Assembly (NCBI GenBank): GCA_037576215.1 | Contig: JBANDB010000007.1 | Coordinates: 2,883,001-2,947,000 of the forward strand | Direction: 5' to 3' | Length of the DNA: 64,000 nucleotides | From: Armillaria gallica | Taxonomy: Eukaryota > Basidiomycota > Agaricomycetes > Agaricales > Physalacriaceae | In this document: positions 49,349 through 58,672 of the stretch, piece by piece | Layout: each line of letters starts with the position of its first letter | How positions within the stretch are numbered: position 1 is the stretch's first letter | Program-made: the position numbers and the translations under genes | Notes under the pieces: model-generated | What the model was told of the DNA's origin: nothing | The model's database searches: none | The model's input: the letters and a program-made list of their open reading frames with translations, nothing else

Positions 49349-49728
49349 AGCTAATTCTAGGTGCAATTGATGGGCCGATTTGACCAACCCAATAAGGAAA
49401 AAAAAAGCGCAACAAAGCGCACCAAAGAGAGGGCCCAATTGGGATATTATAAATCTAAGAGAGGGAGGTCATATAGAGTGATGATTACATAAATATATAA
49501 TGCCAGTATGGTACAGTGGTTAGCATGTCTGCTTGGAAAAGTCATGTGACATTATTATAAATCTTTTTAAGATCCTGAGTTCAATTCCCGGGTCTGCCGG
49601 GATTTTCTGATGATGTCATGATGTCAAGAGTTGGCCTGCTGATTAATATACCATATAATCCTGAGAAATTGAATATTTTCAACTGACACTTATATTGTCT
49701 TTTCAGTGTGTGTCAACTGACACTATTT
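49349..49728. repeat. Right terminal inverted repeat of the 27-kb insertion
   Basis: Reverse complement of 22531-22568 joined to 23761-24108, with about four differences. This copy lacks the 1192-bp TA element and so shows the pre-insertion state. It ends ..GTCAACTGACACTATTT at 49728, after which Helitron-related sequence resumes. No convincing longer target duplication is visible; an AT or TA dinucleotide is possible. Confidence 0.95.
49501..49601 (+). repeat. tRNA-like sequence in right terminal repeat
   Basis: A box TGGTACAGTGG (49509-49519) and B box GAGTTCAATTCC (49577-49588) are visible, with the same weak cloverleaf as the left copy. It is a tRNA-derived sequence that could act as a Pol III promoter reading outward across the repeat tip. 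Confidence 0.6.
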
Positions 49729-49769
49729 GATCTGTTAAAGTAGCAGCTATAGGTGGAGATACACAGTAA

Positions 49770-51320
49770 AAGAAGCGTAAAAATGATGAAAATAGGCTGC
49801 TTTTGCAATTGCTAAACGAGGAACAGCGTCGTGCGAATGACATAATTGAATGTCACTTGAAGGCTTTTCTAGCAGGAAAGAAACCCAAACTGCTCCATAT
49901 GTTGGTGCAAGGACAAGAAGGGACAGGAAAGATGGTCCTGATCAACGCTATCTCTGAGACATTTCTTCACTACAACTGCGAAGACCTGTTGGCTATAACA
50001 GCAACATCGGGAGTAGCCGCCAGTCTCATCAGTGGTCAAACGCTCCATTTGTTTGGGGGAATACCAATCCATCTAGGGAAAGGGGACAATTGGTATTCTA
50101 AGGGAAGTAAAGACACCGTGAAAAAGAGAAAGCGTAACATCGAGGGGAAGCAATATTTGGAAGTAGACGAATGTTCTATGATGACCAAAGACATGTTAGC
50201 CTTGGTCTCTGAAGTTTTATCCAAGGAAAAATCACACAACGGAGAGAACGGAGGAGGAACACTTCCATTCGGAGGAATGAGTGTCATTCTATTTGGAGAT
50301 TTTCATCAGTTTCCTCCTGTTGGAAACTCCACAGCATCACTGTATGATTCGAGAACCAATGGGGAGCGTTCAAACATCAGAAAAGCGCTGTATCAGCTGT
50401 TCACAACGGTCATCACTCTTGTCAAGCAGAATCGGGTTCAGGATGAGGAATGGATTGCCTTTTTGAATCGCCTTAGAGTCGGGACATGCACAGCGGAAGA
50501 CTTGAAAAACCTTGATAGGCTAGTAGTAGACCGTAAAGAAGACCTGGACTTCTCATGCCCTCCATGGAAGGACGCAATTCTAGTAACGTCCAGACATGGA
50601 CCTAAAGACCAATGGAATGCTGAGGCTCTACGCAGACATTGCCATACATCTGGTCAGCGACTGTACATATGTTGTGCCGAAGATACAGCAGGTCGAACAA
50701 GAAGTGAGCTTACAATGGAGGAGAAGGTCATTGTAGCGGGAATGCGAATGAAGCAGATGGCGCGGCTAGACCACAAAGTAGAGATAGCAGTGGGCATGCG
50801 TGCCATGGTTCTGATGAATATCGCAACTGAAGCAGACGTTGCCAATGGAACTCGTGGAACCATTGACTCAATAGTTCTAGACAGTCGAGAGGTGATATCC
50901 CCACATGCAGGAATGGAAGTGCAGTTGAAGTATCCCCCTGCTGTTATCATCTTCAAACCAGATATTCCTTCAGGCAAATACAGTTTCCCAGGCCTTCCAA
51001 GTGGATTGATTCCTATCATTCCAAACGAAGGAGGATTTACCATCCATAGAAGAGACGGCTCGGCTACTAGAATTCACCGTCGCCAGCTTGCATTGACTCC
51101 AGCGTATGCGTTCACTCATCACAAGTGCCAAGGCCAAACAATAGATTATGTTATAGTGGACCTAGGAAAACCTCCCAGTGGAACGTTGGATCCTTTCAAC
51201 GCTTACGTTGCATTGTCAAGGAGTTGAGGCAGAGGAACAATTCGGTTGCTTAGGCGAGGAGAACACAAGCTTTATACCACGCATCCTTCCTTGAAAGAGC
51301 TGAAACGCGAGGACAAGTGA
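49770..51320 (+). pseudogene. Helitron RepHel gene, Pif1-type helicase half
   Basis: The frame opens after a stop at 49767 and reads LLNEEQRRANDIIECHLKAF, Walker A GQEGTGKM, LEVDECSMM (motif II), VILFGDFHQFPPV (motif III), TRGTIDSIV, AFTHHKCQGQTID (motif V) and YVALSRS (motif VI), a superfamily 1 Pif1/RecD-like helicase as in Helitrons. TGA at 51225-51227 falls where family members have arginine; the same frame continues with RGTIRLL-like and HPSLKEL sequence to TGA 51318-51320. The Walker A ends in GKM instead of the usual GKS or GKT. It lacks its own start codon context and belongs to the Rep half at 18213-22520, from which a 27-kb insertion separates it. Confidence 0.8.
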
Positions 51321-51454
51321 CTTTGTATGCTGACTGCATCAACAAAACGCAAGTTTGAGGAAGGGTACTACTATCAAATTTAGATTCATTATTATAATGT
51401 AATGTAATATTAGTCATGTCCATATCCTTATTTAGAAAACATTCATTTGCACAT

Positions 51455-51755
51455 TTATGCTCACCCTGAGTGTAAATTCTCACAAAATCCAGGGGTTTAT
51501 AAATAAGATGCGAGTGATACCACGTGTTGTTTACATGTTGGACAGTATTTTTGAAACAAATTGCTGACCCACCAAAATGCATGTAGCCAGTGCCAGCATG
51601 GAGTGCTACTCGTTAGTATTTATGCTCACCCTCATAAATTCTTGTAAAATTCGGGGGTTTATAAACAAGGTTTCGAGTGACAACACATGTAGTTTGCACA
51701 TTTGACAGCGCTCTTGAAATGAATCACAGACCCACTAAACTGTGCATAGCTGCCG
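51455..51755. repeat. Two diverged tandem copies of ~135 bp
   Basis: TATGCTCACCCT followed by GGGGTTTATAAA, GAGTGA and GACCCAC(C/T)AAA blocks occurs at about 51459-51590 and again at about 51619-51750, in the same orientation. It is non-coding and may be the sub-terminal 3' part of the Helitron. Confidence 0.7.
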
Positions 51756-51990
51756 ACAGTCGTGGTAAGGATAGGCAACAGATCTAGATATGACAAGTTA
51801 TATTTAACACTACTCTATTTAAGTTGCTTGCTCTTCTATTATTCTCCACTTAGAAATTTGAATGATCTCGAATCATCATCTGTCTAACCCATCAGTTACC
51901 ATTGCCGACAGAATTGACCAGCAAGACGGCCTTTCACAGTACAAAAGTTGAATCATTGGAAGACTGAAAGTCTCAGCCACCTCTAAGATC

Positions 51991-52446
51991 ATGGCACGCA
52001 CGAAACGTACTGACCCTAAGCGTACTGACCCCAAGGTAAAAGCACTTGTACTACCTTCATACCTATTGCCAGAGTTTAACCGAAACAGCATCAGCATCCT
52101 CCTCGCAGATCCAAGAGGTTAGCGTCAAAAAACCTGAAGAACTCCTCGTCTCCTGCATCCTTTGTTGCGGTCCCATCTGACCATGATCCGACAAGGTATC
52201 TGACAGTTCCTCCCACTTTCAGGAGAAAGGCGGCTACGGTGTGAATCAGCACAGGTTGCAAAGGCCCTAGAAAGGTAACTCTGAAGACTTCATTATCTTT
52301 GCATCTCTAATTTCTATTTTACACTGCAGGGTCCTACCACGACATCAGTGACAGCCACACACAGCGAAGCAGGGGGAAGTCCTGGAGAAGGAAAAGCGGA
52401 CAATGGTCCAGAGAATATGGTCATTGACATGGACGTGGACCCCTAG
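51991..52446 (+). CDS. Possible small basic protein with histone-H3-like start
   Basis: ATG 51991 opens MARTKRTDPKRTDPK (a tandem RTDPK), then a splice donor at 52036. With the acceptor ..CATCAG before 52095 the frame continues HPPRRSKRLASKNLKNSSSP and runs to TGA 52242-52244. A further exon-like segment (52330-52446, ending VIDMDVDP) could be joined by alternative splicing. The first residues equal the ARTK of the histone H3 tail; the rest does not match. A promoter is not recognised. The gene model is uncertain and the similarity may be chance. Confidence 0.3.
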
Positions 52447-52449
52447 TCT

Positions 52450-53430
52450 TAGGTAGAACGTCAAAGTTCCTGGAAGTAAGTGTCGAAAGACCAAAGAGTG
52501 TTAAGACACATATCTACAAATCTTCTATTCGGCGAAGTGGGCAGCTGAGAGCACGGCAGTACCATACCAATACGAAGTGTAATACATGAGTTTAAATTAC
52601 CGGTTGCTGCTGTGCCTTTGTGATTGAATTACTGAGAGATTGATGCATACTGTGGTCCATCCGACCGTCTCAGCAGAAAACAGTAAAGTCCAACATGCAC
52701 TATAAAATAAAAATGTGTTTCGTATTCAGAAATAAGATACAGCGAGTAGATAAGCGTTTCCGAGTAGATTTTTTTCCAACTTGCATGCAGTCAAATCTCG
52801 AGCCATTGCGTGCATGGCGGGATCGTCCTAGATGTCCGTTTGACGGTCGCCAGATATTCGAAGCAACCAGGGCATCGTTGGGATGGAGGAGAGCAGGGAG
52901 GGATCAGTGCCGTCTTCACGGTGACGGTGAGGTCAGAGGCAAAAAGGATCTCACCACTGGATTCCCAATGTCAAAAATGGGGTGGGGAGGTGTTTAGGCT
53001 GCAGGGACGACAGTAGGCCTAAAGGAGTGGGGAGAGGAATGGACTGCCAACCCACGATGGGTGTCAGGCACGAGGGTGAGGGTCCCATCGCATTGTGGAT
53101 TCATGTTCCCCCCACCTAAAAAATTAGGGCAATCTCAAGAACAACGTTGGATTTTGGTGCGGTGGGCGGCGGTGAGCGGGCGAACCATCGTACGGCCGTA
53201 ATTCTTGGGGTGTTCGTAACGCCCGAGGGCCCTCCTTCGATGCCCAGATGGGTGCGTCTGTCGTTGATGTCGTTGGTGTCCTGATTTTCGTCCCGCCATC
53301 CCACTCGTCCTCTCCCGCCCTCCCATCTCCTCCGTTTCTGCTCTCCTTCGGCAACAGCCCTCCCCAAGACCATCCCAAGGCCCTGACTCACAATAGAGAT
53401 CTCTGTTGGAGATATCGCGGGAAGCCGCGA
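52450..53430. other. No recognised gene
   Basis: GC-richer stretch from 52.8 kb with overlapping frames on both strands (53116-53391 minus and others), none recognisable. Confidence 0.35.
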
Positions 53431-53640
53431 GAAGAGTGTAGAAGGTTCAAGTCAGCATGATGCCGGATGACCTTGGGACCGATACTTACTGCTTATGGAC
53501 GAGTTTAGTAGAACATTCTAGATAGTTTTCATAGTATAAATACAGGCTCTGTAGGAGCCAGAGAATACAAGTTCATTAGTCTGGCTTTACCAGCCACTAG
53601 TCTACCCACTGCGAACCTACAGTTTCCAACAATCTCCTCC
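53430..53640 (+). repeat. LTR-like fragment
   Basis: A TATA box (tataaataca, about 53536) is followed by a leader with GTTCATTAGTCTGGC and CTACAGTTTCCAACA near the end, the look of a Copia-type LTR U3-R-U5. No second LTR or reverse transcriptase is seen, and target duplications are not evident. Confidence 0.35.
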
Positions 53641-55790
53641 TCCTCCTCGTCCTGCTCAACGTTGGGATCCTGGTCGCAGTTTGCGTGTCTCATGGTGCTT
53701 CCTGCGCCGAGATAATGGCGGAAGTCGAGTATCAGAGCATGGTCTGCACTATCTTAGTGTGTGGGAATTTGTGAGGCGATTGGCACTGATTTTGATGTGA
53801 GGTTATTGGCTGATCAGGTGGGGATTGCGGTTGCGTTTGGTGCTGCAGCGAGCAGTAGTCACGTCGTCGTCGTTCGTCTGTGGGATTTACACTCCTGCTC
53901 CCAGATGGCAGTCATATAGCATCTCCAGGAGTATTCCAGGGTATTGAAGCATTAAAAAGCTAGTGCTCAACGGCGATTCCCTTCAATGTTAATGCTGTAC
54001 CCTGAGTCGGTCGGAATGACAATTCGGTGCACGTTTGTGAGATGGCTATAAGGTGAACGTCGTGGTGGCTCAGGCTGGCTGGTACTTGTTTGCATTTATT
54101 TGGTTTTTGCAGACTTTCAACAGGCAGTACTGCAGCTCCTGGATCGAGCACAGCCACCTATTTGGCTTTATTTGTCACGCCTCTTCCTTAATAGGAAGGT
54201 TTGTCACCTCGGGTAGACCTTGCTTATCAGCAAGGTAACCCGCGCGCTCGGACATTAGACCTCGCAGACACGCACCTCCCTGCTGGCTCTCTCTAGAGTA
54301 CAATTTACGCGGAGCCTTTAGAAGAGCAACTCGGATAGCGAGACTACCGCCAGCACAACCAGTCGTTGTTGATGTTGGCGTCAGCCACTATCTGTGCGTG
54401 CAGACTATGTCTAACAGCCACCGCTGTTTGAGCCAGAGCGAGTGCCAACCACCGAGCGACTCATGGCTCTGTCGCATGTAGACCCTTCTTGGTGCGTTAC
54501 TCATTCCCAGGCGCTTAATGCTGTTGATGCAATCTTTAGTATGCATCATCACTTCACTTATCTAGCACGCTCTTTGCACTGTCAGCACAACTCAGCCTGG
54601 CCTTATCGACGCTCGTCGCAAGTCGGACTCTAAACATCGCCTCCGCGGACTCGACAAGTGCTCTTCGGCTCTCGAGCTACAATCCTTCGCATAGACTAGG
54701 ACGTCAACTAAAACCATGGTTCAGGACTTCCGCAACTCGTATGAAAGGGCATCTCATTCATCGTGAGTGCCATAGTTTCATTGACCCATTTCTCGGCGGT
54801 TTTGGATCGTCTTATTATGGTTCCTCCCGTTAGCGCTTTAGCATTCGTCTTCGTGTCTATGATATACAATGGTGCCCGCCCGTATGCTTCATTCTGGATC
54901 TCATCGTTTTCGGCACACAAGGAAGATTGAACGCCATAAGACTTAGGTTTGTCGAAGGTGTACTCTCTTTTTATTCACACTGCATTTTCTCATCGACTAA
55001 GCAATGTCGTTCAACTGCAAGATGCTTGGCTCATACGTGTCATGAATGCGTACTTCGACTGAGTACTATGCAGAATTTGCACTCGAATAGTATGGGGCAC
55101 AGATGGCCCTCTAGTGGATTCGGGGTGCGTCAATTCTCTTTTCGATATTTTATTTGGAACTAATCAACGGCGCGATGTTGGTAGACTCGTATTCATTACC
55201 CATTCCTTCGTCGACAACCATCGTGAAGTAGAACACACCTTCATCGACCATATTCACCTTGCCACCGGACACTACCGTCGACCTGCAAAGCACGCCAACA
55301 AAGACTATCCGTTCATCTTGCAGGACGGCGACCATCCACTCACCTTGACGGATGACGATATCCCAAGAATAATTGTTGCTTCGCAGACGTTTTCTACAAG
55401 CGGGAGAGTACGGTTGATATTTGCATAATTGAGCGTTGTTGGTACAAAGTCCCATCGTGGTGCATACCCTATTCTCTTGAGGTGCACTCCCTGTTTGATT
55501 GGCGTAGTTAGGTACTCAGACGTGTCTTTTACGCCCCGCTATGGACACAGACAGCGATTTTAGCCCAGGCAGAGTTTTAACTTTTGAGGAGAAGAGAGGT
55601 TGGTTAGTCTCAGTATGGTCTACTACTTGTCTATTCATTGACAGCCCGTTAAGGTTTCCATAGTGTTCGTCGAAGCAATGGGCGCCCTGCTCGTCTCTTA
55701 GTTGGGACGAGTCACTCGGGAATCAGTTCAAGGCTACAGCGCCAGACCCAGTGTGAGGCCTCCAAGTTGCCGTTACATCTCCTTGCGGAC
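53641..55790. other. No recognised gene
   Basis: Short frames only (longest 55114-55428 plus and its antisense). They may be decayed transposon sequence. Confidence 0.35.
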
Positions 55791-55799
55791 CTTGAAGCT

Positions 55800-56200
55800 G
55801 CGGCCCCAAGCCTCTCACTCATACTCATACTTCTGCTCCTTCTAGTGCCCCAACTTCCTGCGCTTGACGGAACGGAGGTGACGACGGCGCTGGAGACAGA
55901 TGAGAGTAACGAGACGCTGGATCCCGAGAGCCTTGGTGTAAGGCTTCGTGTTCTCGGTTTTCTCTCCCGACGAATAACGTAGGGACATTATCCTCTTTGG
56001 ACAGGTTCGCGGATGTTTGTTGCCTGCTTAGGACCAAGGCGCTTGGGGAGGGTCAAGCCAAGGATCTCTGAATTCGCGTCAGTAGAAGTAGAAAACGAAG
56101 ATAAAAGCAAGATAAAAGTGTTCACAGTGGCCTTTCCCGATGACCAAACTCATGCACAAGATAACTCTCGCTTCTTCTCACCCACCCGGCGAGTATGATA
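55800..56200 (-). pseudogene. RPS6: Ribosomal protein eS6 (RPS6) pseudogene fragment A
   Basis: On the minus strand the sequence reads TRRVGEKKRE (about 56190), SLVIGKG (about 56145), an intron-like gap, LGLTLPKRLGPKQATNI (about 56060), NLSKEDNV, TKPYTKALGIQRLVTLICLQ and RRRHLRSVKRRK (about 55920-55865). These are diagnostic for the C-terminal half of 40S ribosomal protein S6, a component of the small ribosomal subunit. Frames change between the segments, so it is dead. The intron between the third and fourth segment suggests a genomic duplicate and not a processed copy. It lies inverted relative to fragment B. Confidence 0.75.
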
Positions 56201-56209
56201 GCGTAAGTG

Positions 56210-57640
56210 GCCGTCGGACAACAGACGGACACGGTAAGGGAGGAATATGCTTACCAGTATCGTACATAATCGGAAGACATATTCCTTGAAAACGTCAGGA
56301 GTACTTCGTTTTAGGGTGTTGGGGCTGCTATTGGCGTGTAGATATGCTTGATTTGTGAATAAGCGGTCCCGCCGCTGAGTATTATAAAATACGCAAAGAA
56401 AAAAGTTAGTGGTTCATCAGAGAGTAAACCCAGGCTTCCACCTTTGCGTTTTCTCTGTTCCGTATATTGTCGCCATTCATCACCCTCAGCAACCTTTCGA
56501 ACGAGCCCCTGCTTCTCAGATCAAGACTTTGATATATCCTGCCTCAATCGGCGTCTCCTGCTTGTGCCGGCGAATCAATACTGTAGTATCTACTCTTCCC
56601 AAAGACGGGCTGTAACGACTCACGACCTTGCCCAGCTTCCCGCCAACAGTCTTAGCTTTAGCTTCTCCGGTGGTCTGTCGTTCAACAGCGTTGCCTGTAA
56701 AGCGACAGTTGGTGACTAACCAGAGTCTGCCCGCTGATTATATATGTCGTCTAGTATGCACGGCGGCGTAACATCGTGTTTCGTCTTCATTGCCCCAGGT
56801 TCCACTTCCGGCATGTAAACCGTTTGTGGGCACCTTGCCTAGGCGATGAAGAGCAGAAAAGAGAAAACTGGGAAGTGAGAGACGCTTGAATAACAGACAA
56901 CATGAAGAAACACGGGTTCGTGGAAGCCGTACAAAGCCTAAGACATGGCACTGAAACATTGGTTCGTCCCAACGACTCCGTAACGAAAACTATCCTTCCT
57001 ATGTAGATCATTGTATATTCTGCGAAAGGAGAGTTGAATCCAGATTTTCTGAAAAGAGCATGAACTTTTGAATTTCAGCCAAATCCTCGACCAGCTCGTT
57101 GAAACGGAGCACGAGCACCGGCAAGCTTACGTTTCTGAAATTGTCAAGATTTTTAACAACGCGTAGGCAGGCGCAAATGGCGCATCACCAGGAAGTCGCC
57201 GGACACCAACGACCGTTGACCAAGTCTGATAATACTATAATGCGATGGGGATGGGGTCCTTGTCTCTGCGGGGCCAGAAAAGGAGGCTGCATGAGCGTTC
57301 ACAGGTACAATTTATCAGTGTCACGTTCGCACAGTATTATCTCGAGTCCTGCCTCTCGGGTCGCGGTATCGTACGACGAGGAATGAACTTCGCTCTTGTT
57401 CGAACAAATGAAAATTTGAATGTGTGCACATTCTCCTGCGATTCTTTGGACGGCATTGACGAGGTTCATGCAAGTAAACGCACAGCAAAGGATGACCTGC
57501 TACCATACGAGCGCTGAGGACTCAGGAAACAAAATGCCAGAGAAAGCAAAAGCAAAGACGGAAGCCCGGGTTTATCCGGTCCGCACCCCTCTCCGATAAA
57601 CCACCGACTTCTGACGCTCATACACAATCCCATTAATGCC
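56210..57640. other. No recognised gene
   Basis: Spacer between the two inverted eS6 fragments; only short frames, no repeat identified. Confidence 0.4.
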
Positions 57641-57649
57641 CCAAGTCAA

Positions 57650-58110
57650 AGCATTCCTGGCGAGTTCAAGGGATATGTCTTCCGGATTACTGGAGGAAAC
57701 GACAAGCAGGATTCTCGGATGAGCGGGGCCTGCTCCTTCCCTGGTCGACAACCACTCACCAGACGAGTGAGAGGAAGCGAAGTCTGTCCGTGGATGCATA
57801 GTGGGCCTCGTTGAGTTTGGTCATACCGAAGCAGACAGAGGCTGGTGTGTGCACTTCTCCCTTCACCTTTCTACTTGTACTGATGCGGAATCAGAAATCC
57901 CTGGCCGACCCTCCCCGCCTCGTTCCTAAGCGGACAACAAACATGCTCAACTTGTCCAAAGAAGATGGAATTTGCAAATACGTTGTCCGCCGGGAAGAAG
58001 GAGAACGCGAAGTCCTACACAAAGGCTCTCAAAATCGCGCCTTGCATCCGTCTCCAGCGCCGTCGTCACCTTCGTTCCGTTAAGCGCAGACGGAGCAGAA
58101 GTCTGAGTAT
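57650..58110 (+). pseudogene. RPS6: Ribosomal protein eS6 (RPS6) pseudogene fragment B
   Basis: Reads GEFKGYVFRITGGNDKQ (about 57657-57707), an eS6 hallmark, then RRVRGSE/ERKRSLSV, SLVIPKQTEAG, a GT-AG intron, SLADPPRLVPKRTTNMLNLS (about 57898), KEDGICKYVVRREE, and after a frameshift SYTKALKIAPCIRLQ and RRRHLRSVKRRRSRS (about 58015-58100). At least two frame changes make it a pseudogene. It retains an intron in the same place as fragment A. Fragment B covers more of the gene than fragment A. Confidence 0.8.
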
Positions 58111-58672
58111 GAGTGATCATTCAGCTTTCCCGTTGGCTAATCATCTTTCCAGTGCTCTCAAAGCCTCTCAGCGTCTCTCAAAAAAATGTCAGGCCTGTAA
58201 TTAAAGCATCACACGTCTTCTACCCCTTCTCGTTTGTTTCCATGTGCTTACACGCTACGCAGAGCAACCACTGCTTAATCTCCGGTGATTATGGTAATGC
58301 CGCTAGAGCTTGGTGCTGCGATCCTGGGTGTATTCATGCTATGCTGTTATCCATATACTTCGTGATGAATTATTTTACGCAGAGTCGTCGTCCAAGTCCA
58401 ACATATTCACTGGCAATACACCCCCTTCATTTCTTCTTTCGTGCAAGGAATAGTGGTCACAAGCACAGTGAGCCCTCGGCTTCAGCAAGCGCTCAACGTT
58501 GCAATGTTGAACGATGTTCCGTTGAACTTTTGAACCTGGTGCCATGTTGTTTCTTTTACATATACTGTTTGTATTTCGATTTTGAAAAGGTTGGTGCTGA
58601 ATGATGTTGGAATCGGGCAGCCAAGGGAGCGCGAGTGAGGCATCAATGTATCCTACAATACAGACAGATTTT
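58111..58672. other. 3' flank of the NLR gene
   Basis: No gene is recognised. A small palindrome of TTGAACGTT type (CAACGTTGCAATGTTGAACG, about 58495-58514) is present. Confidence 0.4.

Noticed and set aside
49501..49601. Functional tRNA gene
   Set aside because: Acceptor ends do not pair, the T arm has mismatches, and the region between the boxes is too long; tRNA-derived only.
55767..55982. 71-codon plus-strand frame with a leucine run resembling a membrane segment
   Set aside because: It is antisense to the eS6 pseudogene fragment A.
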